From positions 133,044-197,043 of the forward strand of contig NZ_SNWQ01000012.1 in NCBI RefSeq assembly GCF_004361855.1: a DNA stretch of 64,000 nucleotides, read 5' to 3'. The notes under the pieces are model-generated. The model had not been told where the DNA came from and did not search any database. It was given only the letters and a program-made list of their open reading frames with translations. The DNA comes from Kribbella caucasensis. GTDB lineage: Bacteria; Actinomycetota; Actinomycetes; Propionibacteriales; Kribbellaceae. Shown here piece after piece: positions 20,685 through 28,653 of this stretch (position 1 is the first letter of the stretch; each line of letters opens with the position of its first letter). The position numbers and the translations under genes were made by a program.

Positions 20685-21484
20685 GAGCCCGTACGCCGCT
20701 GGCCGTGTCGGCCGCATTGGTCCTGATCCCCTTGCTGGTGGCGGTTTTCGGGCCGCTGATCCCGTTGGACCCGGCGGCTGGACTTCCGTATGAACGGGGT
20801 CCGGGGCATCCGCTCGGCACCGACGGGCTCGGGAGGGATGTGCTCGAACTGCTCCTCGTCGGCGGCCGGACCGCATTGGGTATGGCGGTTGGCGCAGTCG
20901 TGATCGCGTATCTCGTTGGCGGCGTGATCGGGCTGGTGGCGGCGTCGACTCGGCATCGGTGGATTGATGAGGCGCTGATCCGGCCGCTGGACGTTCTGCT
21001 GCCGCTGCCGTCGTTGCTGGTGATCAGCGTGGTCGCCGTCGGCTGGCGGGCGTCGGCGCTGGCGATCACGCTGGCCGTTGCCATGGTCAACGTTCCCACG
21101 GTGGCCCGGCTGGTACGGGCCGCGGCGCTGGATGCGGCGAGCGGGCCGGTGGTCGAGGCGTTGCGGATGCAGCGGGAGAGCTGGGCCGGGATCCACCTGG
21201 GCTTCATCGGACGCGCGGTACTGGGGCCGGTCGCCGCGGATGTCGGGACCCGGATCACCCTGGCCGTGTTCCTCGTTGCCTCGGTCAACTTCCTGGGCCT
21301 CGGGTTGAGCCCGACCGCACCGGACTGGGCCGTGAGCGTTTCGCGGAATCGGGAGGGCTTGCTGCTCCAGCCTTGGGCGGTGATCGCGCCGGCGTTGATT
21401 CTGGTCGCGTTCACGCTCGGCTTCAACCTGCTCGCGGACCGGCTGGTGCACCGGACCCGGCGGATGGTCGAGGCGAAGCGATGA
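20681..21484 (+). CDS. ABC transporter permease, DppC type
   Basis: A 267-residue partner permease: short N-terminal helix (LAVSAALVLIPLLVAVFGPLI), the GTDGLGRDVLELLLVGGRTAL motif typical of DppC/OppC/NikC, and a degenerate EAA loop (VRAAALDAASGPVVEALRM...). Overlaps both neighbours by 4 bases. It forms the heterodimeric channel with the upstream permease. Confidence 0.92.
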   Translation: MRARTPLAVSAALVLIPLLVAVFGPLIPLDPAAGLPYERGPGHPLGTDGLGRDVLELLLVGGRTALGMAVGAVVIAYLVGGVIGLVAASTRHRWIDEALIRPLDVLLPLPSLLVISVVAVGWRASALAITLAVAMVNVPTVARLVRAAALDAASGPVVEALRMQRESWAGIHLGFIGRAVLGPVAADVGTRITLAVFLVASVNFLGLGLSPTAPDWAVSVSRNREGLLLQPWAVIAPALILVAFTLGFNLLADRLVHRTRRMVEAKR

Positions 21485-23022
21485 AACCGATCGTCACCGT
21501 CAGCGGATTGGCCGCACGGGCCGGGGACTCGATCCTGGTGGACGGCGTGGACTTCGAGGTCTTCCCTGGTCAGGTCACCGCGTTGGTCGGGGCGTCGGGC
21601 TCGGGGAAGACGACATCGGCGCTGGCCTTGCTGGGTGAGCACGGCGACCGGGTGACGTTGTCCGGGCTGGTGGAGGTCGACGGGACGGTTGTTGTCGACA
21701 GCAACGGTCCAACGAGTGCAGATGTGCGTGGACGAGTCGTCGCGTATATGCCGCAGCACCCGGGGTCAGCGCTGAACCCGGCCCGTCGGATCGGGGTCGG
21801 ATTGCGTGAGTTGGCCCGTCTTCATCATCCGTCGGTGGCTGAGGTCGTCCTGGAGGCTTTGCGGGCGGCGCAGTTGCCGGATGATCGGGCCACGTTGCGT
21901 CGATTTCCCCATCAGTTCTCCGGGGGTCAGCGGCAGCGGATCGCTCTGGCGCAGGCGTTGACCTGCCGGCCGCGGGTGCTGATCCTGGACGAACCCAGCA
22001 CCGGGCTCGACTCGATCACCAGATTGCAGTTGGTTGCCGATCTGGAGGACCTTACGGCGCGCGGACTGGGGATCTTGTTGCTCAGTCACGATCTCGAGTT
22101 GGTCCGCGCGCTCGCGCAGTACGTCGTAGTGCTGGACGCCGGCCGGGTGATCTCATCGACGCTCCCAGCCGTGCTTGATCTGCCGCCTGCGCAGGGAACT
22201 CGGCCGGGCGGTGATCCGTTGCTCCAGGCAATGAACGTGTCGGCCTCGCTGCGTCCCCGCGGTCGTGACACGATCCTGCACGAAGTCGACCTCAGTGTCC
22301 GACCGGGTGAATGCGTCGGCGTTGTCGGCCGGTCCGGGAGCGGCAAGACGACGCTGGCCCGCTGTCTCGCCGGGTTGCACGAGCGCCATACCGGCCGTCT
22401 GACCCTGGCCGGTGCGGACCTACCGGTACTGCGGAAGCGGTCGCTCGAGCAGAACCGTCGGGTCCAGTACGTCTGGCAAGAGGTCCGCGGATCCTTCGAC
22501 GAACGCCGTCCGGTCGACGATCAGGTCGCCCGTACGGCGCAACGCCTGCGGGGGCTGACGTTGTCGGACGCCCGGGCCGAGGCGGTCGCGACGCTGTCCC
22601 GGCTCGGTGTGTCCGCGATGATCGCGGCGCGACCGCCGAGCCGGTTGTCCGGCGGAGAGCTCCAGCGCGCGGCCCTGGCGAGAGCGTTGCTCGCCAAGCC
22701 CGACGTGCTGGTCTGCGACGAGATCACCACCGCACTCGACGAACATGGCACAGGTCTCGTGGTCGAGCTGCTGCTGGAACTGAAGGCGCAGGGGACCGCC
22801 CTGGTGTGGATCAGCCACGACCTGGGCCTGGTCTCCGCCGTGGCCGACCACGTGCTGGTGATCGACGCCGGCCGGGTGGTCGAACAAGGGCCGCCGAGCA
22901 CCGTGATGAGCGACCCGAGGACTGAGGTGACCCGTCGGCTGGTGAGGGCCGCCCGGGTCGGACACGAACCGCCACCGCCCGTGCTGACCAGTAGTTCCGA
23001 CCTGAGGAGCAACCTGCGGTGA
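21481..23022 (+). CDS. ABC transporter ATPase with two fused nucleotide-binding domains (DppD-DppF type)
   Basis: A 513-residue cytoplasmic protein with two complete ATPase cassettes. First: Walker A GASGSGKTT, signature FSGGQRQR, Walker B LILDEPSTGLD, switch SHD. Second: Walker A GRSGSGKTT, signature LSGGELQR, Walker B VLVCDEITTALD, switch SHD. Fusion means a single gene energises the DppBC-like channel. The start is ATG 21481, overlapping the permease stop. Its stop overlaps the PLP-enzyme start (GTGA), so enzyme and transporter are translationally coupled. Confidence 0.93.
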   Translation: MKPIVTVSGLAARAGDSILVDGVDFEVFPGQVTALVGASGSGKTTSALALLGEHGDRVTLSGLVEVDGTVVVDSNGPTSADVRGRVVAYMPQHPGSALNPARRIGVGLRELARLHHPSVAEVVLEALRAAQLPDDRATLRRFPHQFSGGQRQRIALAQALTCRPRVLILDEPSTGLDSITRLQLVADLEDLTARGLGILLLSHDLELVRALAQYVVVLDAGRVISSTLPAVLDLPPAQGTRPGGDPLLQAMNVSASLRPRGRDTILHEVDLSVRPGECVGVVGRSGSGKTTLARCLAGLHERHTGRLTLAGADLPVLRKRSLEQNRRVQYVWQEVRGSFDERRPVDDQVARTAQRLRGLTLSDARAEAVATLSRLGVSAMIAARPPSRLSGGELQRAALARALLAKPDVLVCDEITTALDEHGTGLVVELLLELKAQGTALVWISHDLGLVSAVADHVLVIDAGRVVEQGPPSTVMSDPRTEVTRRLVRAARVGHEPPPPVLTSSSDLRSNLR

Positions 23023-24071
23023 CGACAGCTAGATTGCATGATCATCTGGCGGAGGCGATCAAGGATCCCGATCCGATCCGGGTCGGTGACAACCTGATCT
23101 GCCTGCGGTTCGAGACGATGAAGGTGTACTCCGCGCTCGGCGCCGTACGCCATCTGCTGGAGACCGGGGCGGTCCGGCCGGGCGACACGTTGATCGACAG
23201 CTCCAGCGGGATCTACGCGCACGCGCTCGCGCTGGCCTGTCACCGGTACGGGATGAAGTGTCACATCGTCGGCTCGACCACGGTGGACAAGACGCTGAAG
23301 ATCCAGCTGGAGATCCTCGGTGCGACGGTCGAGCAGGTGCCGTCGTCGAACAACCTGCAGCTGGACCAGAACCTCCGAGTCCGCCGGATCAGCGAGATCC
23401 TGCGCGACAACCCGACGTACCACTGGATGCAGCAGTACCACGACGACATCCACTACCTCGGGTACGGCGCGGTCGCGGATCTCCTCGACAACCTGGTGCC
23501 GACCGGTCCGTTGTGCCTGGTCGGCGGAGTCGGTACGGGGGCGTCGACCGGCGCGATCGCGGAGTACCTGCGGGATCGGGGGCGGGACGTGAACCTGGTC
23601 GGCGTACAGCCGTTCGGGAGCATCACCTTCGGCGCCGGGCACACCAAGGACCCGGAGATGATCATCGCGGGGATCGGCAGCTCGATCGAGTTCCGTAATG
23701 TGCGGCACGAGTTGTACGACCGGTTGCACTGGGTCTCGTTCGACTATGCGATGTCGGCGGCTGTTGACCTGCTCCGGACGTCCGGGGTGTTCGCCGGGCT
23801 GTCGGCGGGTGCGGCGTACCTGTCGGCGCTGTGGGAACACAACTGCGACAGCTCCCGGCGGCACGTGTTCCTCGCCGCCGACACGGGTACGCGGTACGTC
23901 GAGTCGGCTTTTGCCCGTCATGCCGAGGCACAGCCGATGGCGGCGATGCGGCCGCGCGAGATCGACTCGCTGAACCAGCTCGCGGTGCCGTGGTCGGCGA
24001 TGTCGTGGAACCGGCGGGAGTCGGTCGTGGCCGAGCGGCACGAGTTCCCATCTGCGACCCCGTCGCATTAG
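23019..24071 (+). CDS. PLP-dependent cysteine synthase/SbnA-like enzyme
   Basis: A 350-residue fold-type II PLP enzyme. The Schiff-base Lys is probably in RFETMKVYSALGAV, the substrate loop usually TSGNTG reads DSSSGIYAHALALA (diverged), followed by ILGATVEQV, and the PLP phosphate loop is GGVGTGASTGAIAEYL. In staphyloferrin B and zincophore pathways, SbnA-type homologues make 2,3-diaminopropionate precursors from O-phosphoserine; here the altered Asn loop suggests a different acceptor or beta-leaving group. It is coupled to the ATPase gene and followed by a DUF364 gene. The reaction is inference; the fold is clear. Confidence 0.8.
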   Translation: MTTARLHDHLAEAIKDPDPIRVGDNLICLRFETMKVYSALGAVRHLLETGAVRPGDTLIDSSSGIYAHALALACHRYGMKCHIVGSTTVDKTLKIQLEILGATVEQVPSSNNLQLDQNLRVRRISEILRDNPTYHWMQQYHDDIHYLGYGAVADLLDNLVPTGPLCLVGGVGTGASTGAIAEYLRDRGRDVNLVGVQPFGSITFGAGHTKDPEMIIAGIGSSIEFRNVRHELYDRLHWVSFDYAMSAAVDLLRTSGVFAGLSAGAAYLSALWEHNCDSSRRHVFLAADTGTRYVESAFARHAEAQPMAAMRPREIDSLNQLAVPWSAMSWNRRESVVAERHEFPSATPSH

Positions 24072-24119
24072 TCTGTGAGTCGCGCTGACCTCTGACGCCG
24101 AAAGGCTGGCTGATCTGCC

Positions 24120-24944
24120 ATGACCGCTTCCGTGGCTGCCCTGACCTCGTCCGTTCTCGCCGGCGAGCTCGGGCCGGCGCCGTCTTCGGTGCCGGTGACC
24201 AGCGCCTTCTGGTTGCATCACACGACCCGGCTGCCGGGCGCGGACGTGACCTATCGCAACTGCTACGTGCTGTTGCGGGTCGGGGAGGTGTTCGGCGCCT
24301 GCTCCTTCGAGGAGGGTGAGGTCGACGCTTCCTTCTGTGCGGACGCTTCCGGGGCTTCGCTGGATTCGCTGCTTTCGGGCTCGGTGCCTTTGCCAGTGAG
24401 GATCGCGGCGTTGGATGCCTACCTCGCGTCGGTCCAGCCGCATCATGCGGATTCGCGTGCCGAGGAGGTTTTCCTGCCCGCCGGTACGCCGGAGGTGCGG
24501 GCGCGGGCCCGGGACGCGGCGGTGGCCGGGCTGCTCGAAGTCGGAGAGGGGACGAAGGTCGCGCTGATCGGGGTGGTGAACCCGCTGGTGGACGCGATCA
24601 CGGCTCGCGGCGGAATTTGTCTGCCCTGTGACTTCAACCTGCGCGAGACCGCTTCGGGGTTGCCGGTTTCCCGCGAAATGACGGAGGTTATCGATGCCGC
24701 CGACGCGGTGGTGGCGACCGGAATGACCTTGAGCAATGGGAGTTTCGACGTCCTGCTTGGTCGTTGCCGTGAGCAAGAGAAGGCGTTGGCGGTCTATGCT
24801 CAGACCGGCAGTGCCGTGGTGAGGTCCTTTCTTGGTTCGGGTGTCACTGCCTTGTCAGCCGAGCCGTTTCCCTTTTCCCAGTTCAGCTCCCGCCCGACGA
24901 GCTTGTATCGCTATCACTCTCAGGACGGAGATTCCCGGACGTGA
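24120..24944 (+). CDS. DUF4213/DUF364 family protein, putative metal-binding or metallophore-related
   Basis: A 274-residue protein. The N-terminal half (TYRNCYVLLRVGEVFGACSFEEGE) fits DUF4213 and the C-terminal half (KVALIGVVNPLVDAI, DAADAVVATGMTLSNGSFDVLLGRC, GSGVTALSAEPFPF) fits the Rossmann-like DUF364, a family annotated only as a putative heavy-metal chelation domain. Its activity is unknown. It could be the second biosynthetic step after the PLP enzyme or a metal-handling factor. Several Cys (NCYV, GACSF, FCADA, LPCDF, GRCREQ) are present. The ribosome site is weak. It overlaps the MFS gene by GTGA. Confidence 0.72.
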   Translation: MTASVAALTSSVLAGELGPAPSSVPVTSAFWLHHTTRLPGADVTYRNCYVLLRVGEVFGACSFEEGEVDASFCADASGASLDSLLSGSVPLPVRIAALDAYLASVQPHHADSRAEEVFLPAGTPEVRARARDAAVAGLLEVGEGTKVALIGVVNPLVDAITARGGICLPCDFNLRETASGLPVSREMTEVIDAADAVVATGMTLSNGSFDVLLGRCREQEKALAVYAQTGSAVVRSFLGSGVTALSAEPFPFSQFSSRPTSLYRYHSQDGDSRT

Positions 24945-26170
24945 GCAACCCAGCTGTTCGTACACCGGTCGCTGCGACCCAGGTGCCCGGCGACCTGCGG
25001 ATGGTGCGGCGATTGTGGCCGTTCCTGCTGGCGTCGACGGTCAGCCTGATCCCGTTCACCGTGTTCGGCATGTACTTGGTGCCGATCGCGGCGGCGGCCG
25101 ACGGCACGGTGGCGGAGATCGGCGGGCTGCGGGGGCTCGGCGGACTCGCGGCGCTGATCGTCGGATTCGCGCTCGCCCCGCTGATCGACCGGCTCGCCCG
25201 TGAACTGGTCGCGGCGTGTGGCCTCGCCCTGCTGGGGGTTTCGGCCGCACTCGGTGCTGTCGGCAACATCTTCGCGCTGGCCGCGTTCTGCTTGCTGATC
25301 GGGGCGTCGACGTCGATCCTCGCGCCGTCGATCGGGGCCGCCGCGGCAGACCGGTTCCGATCGCCGGCTGCGGCCGGTCGCGCGGCGACACTGGTCTCGG
25401 CGACCACGTCGATGATGGCGATGCTGGCCGCGCCCGTCCTCGCAGTACCGGGGCTGTTGTGGGGTTGGCGGGGGAATCTGCTGGCCGCGTCGGTGATTTC
25501 GCTGGCGTTGTCGGCCGCGTTCTTCTGGCGTGGGCGGGGGCGGAAGGCGCCGATGCGGGCTGAGGGTGCGGAGCGGATGAGTTACCTGGCGACGTACCGG
25601 GTGCTGGCCCGGATTCCGGGGGCTGTGCCGTTGCTGGTGGTGGCGATGCTGCGGACGGCGGCGTTCATGGGGTACTTGGCGTACCTGGCCGCTTTCTATG
25701 ACGACAAGTTCGACCTGCAGCCGGGGTGGTTCGCGCTGGTGTGGTCGCTGAGCGGGGCGTCGTTCTTCCTGGGCAACCTGTTCGCGGGGCGGTACATCGC
25801 ACTCGAGCGCCCCTGGATCAGTCCCGAGCGCATGCTGGTCGTCGGCGCAGGGGTGGCGCTGGTGAGTGTGGCGGGCTTCTACTTCGCGCCGACGCTTCCG
25901 CTGACGCTGTTGCTGACCGCACTGATGGGTGCGAGCCACGCGACCATCGCGGCCTGCGTGACCACGCTGTTGGTCCGTCGTAGCGGGGATCTCCGTGGGT
26001 CCGCGCTCAGCGTCAACGCGGCGGGGATGAGCCTCGGGACGTTCCTCGGCGCCGCCCTCGGAGGTCTCGGCCTCGGCCTGGGCGGCTACCCCGGCACGGC
26101 GCTCACCTTCACCGTCATCACCCTGCTCGCCGTTCTGCTGTCTCTGCGCGTACGCCGCTCACCGGGATGA
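24941..26170 (+). CDS. MFS transporter, likely small-molecule exporter
   Basis: A 409-residue protein with about twelve hydrophobic helices in two halves separated by a basic cytoplasmic loop (WRGRGRKAPMRAEGAERM). The signature loop after helix 2 is AALIVGFALAPLIDRLARE. It resembles drug/metabolite:proton antiporters (YnfM/AraJ-like). As the last gene of the ABC-PLP-DUF364 operon, the simplest role is export of the compound that the SBP-ABC system later recovers. GTG start within the upstream stop. Confidence 0.85.
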   Translation: MSNPAVRTPVAATQVPGDLRMVRRLWPFLLASTVSLIPFTVFGMYLVPIAAAADGTVAEIGGLRGLGGLAALIVGFALAPLIDRLARELVAACGLALLGVSAALGAVGNIFALAAFCLLIGASTSILAPSIGAAAADRFRSPAAAGRAATLVSATTSMMAMLAAPVLAVPGLLWGWRGNLLAASVISLALSAAFFWRGRGRKAPMRAEGAERMSYLATYRVLARIPGAVPLLVVAMLRTAAFMGYLAYLAAFYDDKFDLQPGWFALVWSLSGASFFLGNLFAGRYIALERPWISPERMLVVGAGVALVSVAGFYFAPTLPLTLLLTALMGASHATIAACVTTLLVRRSGDLRGSALSVNAAGMSLGTFLGAALGGLGLGLGGYPGTALTFTVITLLAVLLSLRVRRSPG

Positions 26171-26358
26171 TCCCCTTCATGCAAACGCGACGCCGGGGTC
26201 GAGCCCTGCTGTGGCCGATAGCGCCAAGGCGCACGTCAACGGCCATCGCCACGGCCGACACTGGAGCCTGTAACCGGCCGCGCCTGGCGAGGTCACAACC
26301 GGCAGGTGTCGATGGCGGGCCTTCTTCCTGCAAATAAGGCGAGGTCAGCGACGCCGAT

Positions 26359-26388
26359 TTGATAACTCGAACATATGTTCGATAAGAT
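26359..26388 (+). promoter_or_regulatory. LexA (SOS) box inside a leaderless promoter
   Basis: TCGAACATATGTTCGA (26367-26382) is a perfect 16-base palindrome and an exact match to the Gram-positive/actinobacterial LexA consensus CGAAC-N4-GTTCG. It fills the 18-base spacer between TTGATA (26359-26364) and TAAGAT (26383-26388). The ATG at 26395 follows 6 bases later, so the message should be leaderless and DNA-damage inducible. Confidence 0.88.
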
Positions 26389-26394
26389 CGGTGC

Positions 26395-26598
26395 ATGTTC
26401 GAAGGAGACTTGTCAGGGCTCACCGCGGCCGAGGTACTCCGTACCGTGCGGGTCGTGGACGAAGGTGAAGTCGAAGACGATCTGGTGCGCGACATGACCG
26501 ACGTGCTCACCTTGTTCTGCGCCCGCATGTACGGCAAGCGCGCCGCCGGGAAGCGGTCGAAGAAGGCGCTCGCCGCTGTGGCGGGTGAGGGCGCGTGA
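26395..26598 (+). pseudogene. Chimeric mini-ORF: DUF222/HNH N-terminus joined to IS607 TnpA C-terminus
   Basis: A 67-codon frame. Its first ~16 residues, MFEGDLSGLTAAEVL, resemble the start of actinobacterial DUF222/HNH (13E12) proteins, which are often SOS-regulated. The remainder, VVDEGEVEDDLVRDMTDVL then TLFCARMYGKRAAGKRSKKAL, is the C-terminal tail of the IS607-family serine recombinase TnpA; the catalytic domain is gone. The stop overlaps the tnpB GTG as in intact IS607 elements. So an IS607-type insertion or deletion fused a lost host gene's first codons to the element. The mini-ORF probably serves only to deliver ribosomes to tnpB. Confidence 0.7.
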
Positions 26599-27806
26599 GT
26601 CACAAGCAAGGCATCAGGTTTGAACTCGCTCCCGACCCCGGGCAGGCCGTCGTCATGGGCCGGCACTGCGGACTGTCGCGGGTGGTGGAGAACTTCTGCC
26701 TGGAGACGGTCCGCAAGAAGTGGTCGCAGCGCAAGGCGGAGGAGTCCTACGGCGTCACCGGAGATGACCTGACCAAGGTGCCGTGGTCGGCCCCCGCGCT
26801 GGAGAAGGAGTGGCGCGCGGCCCACCCCAAGCGGTTCCCGTGGTTCGCCGAGAACAAGCTGTCCTCCCGTGTCCCGAAGGAGGCGTGCCGGGTTCGTGCC
26901 GCCGGGTTCTCCAACTATCTCAAGTCGAAGCAGGGCGTACGCCGGGGCGCGAGGATGGGCTTTCCCTCGTGGCGGAAGCGCAAGCACGGCTCCCGGTTCC
27001 GCTACGACGCCGACCGGGCCAAGCCGCGGGATGCCCGCACCGTGCGCCTGCCCGCCGTCGGCGATGTCGCAACGCGTGAGGACATGTCCTGGCTCACCGG
27101 CCGGATCGCAACAGGCCAGGCACGGATCCTGGGTGCCACTGTCCGGGAGCAGGCCGGGCGCTGGTGGATTTCGTTCCAGATCGAGGTGGACCGGGACGAC
27201 ATCAACAAGGATCGTCAGGCCGATGCCGAGGCTCCCGCGTGTGGTATCGACCTGGGCCTGAAGACGTTCGCCGTTATCAAGAACAGTGACAGCACTACCG
27301 AGGAGATCCATGCCCCCAAACCACTCAAGGCCGCACAGCGCGCGTTGAAGCGCGCCAACCGCAAGCTCGCCCGCACCGCGGAGGACTCCAAGAACCGGGC
27401 CAGGGCCCGCACCCGTGTCGGCCGACTCCATCTGAAGGTGGCCGACCGGCGGCGGGATTTTCTGCACAAGACCACTACGAGGCTGACGAGAACCAAGTCC
27501 GCCATCGCGGTGGAGACCCTGCACGTCAAGGGCATGGTGAAGAACCGCCGGCTCGCCCGTGCCGTCAGTGATGCCGGGTTCGGCGAGTTCGTTCGCCAAC
27601 TGGACTACAAGGCCGAATGGTACGGCTCGACCGTATGGAAAGCCGACCGCTGGTTCCCGTCGTCCAAAACGTGCGGGGACTGTGGAGGCATCAACCGCGC
27701 CCTGGTCCTCGCGGACCGCACCTGGGGGTGTCCCGGCTGCGGCGTCCTGCACGACCGGGACGAGAACGCGGCGGGCAACCTGCTCGCCGCGATGCTCACG
27801 GACTGA
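26595..27806 (+). CDS. tnpB: RNA-guided nuclease TnpB, apparently intact
   Basis: A 403-residue TnpB, full length for the IS607 branch. RuvC catalytic residues are all present: Asp219 (CGIDLGLKTFAV), Glu307 (AIAVETLHVKGM) and the C-terminal Asp (HDRDENAAGNLL, 387/389). The zinc ribbon has Cys360/363 (TCGDCG) and Cys379/382 (CPGCG). The N-terminal wedge/REC region is basic and lacks frameshifts. GTG start overlaps the mini-ORF stop. TnpB cleaves DNA beside a target-adjacent motif using a guide from the element's 3' end. Here transcription would start at the LexA-controlled promoter 200 bases upstream. Confidence 0.92.
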   Translation: MSHKQGIRFELAPDPGQAVVMGRHCGLSRVVENFCLETVRKKWSQRKAEESYGVTGDDLTKVPWSAPALEKEWRAAHPKRFPWFAENKLSSRVPKEACRVRAAGFSNYLKSKQGVRRGARMGFPSWRKRKHGSRFRYDADRAKPRDARTVRLPAVGDVATREDMSWLTGRIATGQARILGATVREQAGRWWISFQIEVDRDDINKDRQADAEAPACGIDLGLKTFAVIKNSDSTTEEIHAPKPLKAAQRALKRANRKLARTAEDSKNRARARTRVGRLHLKVADRRRDFLHKTTTRLTRTKSAIAVETLHVKGMVKNRRLARAVSDAGFGEFVRQLDYKAEWYGSTVWKADRWFPSSKTCGDCGGINRALVLADRTWGCPGCGVLHDRDENAAGNLLAAMLTD

Positions 27807-27935
27807 ACAAGAACGACCTCGCCGGGAAGTTGCCCGGAGAACCGAAACGCCCGTGGAGACCACATAAGACCTCTCTCCGGAGTTGGCAGCGGTCAGCGAA
27901 GCAGGAAGAGCCGAAGCGAGAACATCGCTGAGACT
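27780..27935 (+). ncRNA. Candidate omega RNA (TnpB guide RNA scaffold)
   Basis: The 3' end of tnpB and the following ~130 bases contain hairpins CCGGG-aagttg-CCCGG, a CTCTCCGGAG fold and GCGA-gaaca-TCGC, in the position where IS607/IS605 elements encode the guide RNA. No conserved end sequence was identified, so the guide start is unknown. Confidence 0.4.
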
Positions 27936-27960
27936 CACTCAACGGTTATCGTTCCGTCTT

Positions 27961-28644
27961 ATGGACAACCTGCCCGAGCCTTCCAATCCGCATGCGCACC
28001 TGCGCGCGTCCGACGAGGACCGCGACCAGGTGGTCGAGGTTCTGCGGGACGCGTTGATGGCCGGGCGGCTGACCCAGGACGAACACGCCGACCGGCTCGA
28101 GCAGACGTTGAGCGCGCGCACCCTCGGCGAACTGGAGCCGATCACCCAGGACCTCGTCGTACCGGGTCAGCAGTTCCGCCGGGCGGCGGCCGCGCCCGTA
28201 CCCACGCCCGGGACGGGCGTCGTACCGATCGAGGAGCTGGCCAATCCGGCGGACAGCTTCGACACGGTGGTCAGCATCTTCGGCGGCGGTGAGCGGAAGG
28301 GCCGCTGGCGGGTGAAGCGGCGGACGAACGCGCTCGCCCTGTTCGGCGGGTACGACCTGGACATGACGGATGCGGTGTTCGAGGGGCGTGAGGTCACCGT
28401 CTACGCGTTCGCGATCTTCGGTGGGATCGACATCACGGTGCCGGAAGGTGTCGAGGTCCGCACCCATGGCGCCGGGATCTTCGGCGGCTTCGGCGGTCGC
28501 GGGGCCAAGGAGATCGATCCGACGGCGCCGGTGGTCGTCCTCAAGGGACTGGCGCTCTTCGGCGGGGTCGGCGCCCAGGTCAGTAAGCCGAAGAAGCGCA
28601 AGGGACCGCATAACCCACACGGACACGGTCAGTTGGGCCACTGA
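27961..28644 (+). CDS. DUF1707 plus LiaF/toast_rack-like C-terminal domain protein
   Basis: A 227-residue soluble protein. Residues about 12-65 (LRASDEDRDQVVEVLRDALMAGRLTQDEHADRL...TLGELEPITQDL) are the DUF1707 helical domain. Residues about 95-210 are glycine-rich beta repeats (SIFGGGERKG, ALFGGYDLDMTDA, AIFGGIDITVPEGVEV, GIFGGFGG, ALFGGVGAQ) typical of LiaF-like cell-envelope stress proteins. Membrane helices are lacking. The tail is basic and His-rich. TATCGT lies 8 bases before the ATG, suggesting a leaderless message just after the TnpB element. Confidence 0.85.
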   Translation: MDNLPEPSNPHAHLRASDEDRDQVVEVLRDALMAGRLTQDEHADRLEQTLSARTLGELEPITQDLVVPGQQFRRAAAAPVPTPGTGVVPIEELANPADSFDTVVSIFGGGERKGRWRVKRRTNALALFGGYDLDMTDAVFEGREVTVYAFAIFGGIDITVPEGVEVRTHGAGIFGGFGGRGAKEIDPTAPVVVLKGLALFGGVGAQVSKPKKRKGPHNPHGHGQLGH

Positions 28645-28653
28645 CCGTACGGC

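Larger units (their letters stand above)
26443..27935 (+). mobile_element. IS607-family element remnant (tnpA lost, tnpB intact)
   Basis: Contains the TnpA C-terminal tail, a complete tnpB overlapping it, and a hairpin-rich 3' flank expected to hold the omega RNA. The left boundary is the junction with DUF222-like sequence inside the mini-ORF. The right boundary is not defined by a visible repeat and is approximate, somewhere before the gene at 27961. Without recombinase it cannot move by itself. Confidence 0.65.

Noticed and set aside
17064-20876. A 1270-codon open frame on the minus strand opposite the SBP and permease genes.
   Set aside because: It is Arg/Pro/Gln-rich antisense sequence of well-recognised plus-strand genes, a common artefact in high-GC DNA.
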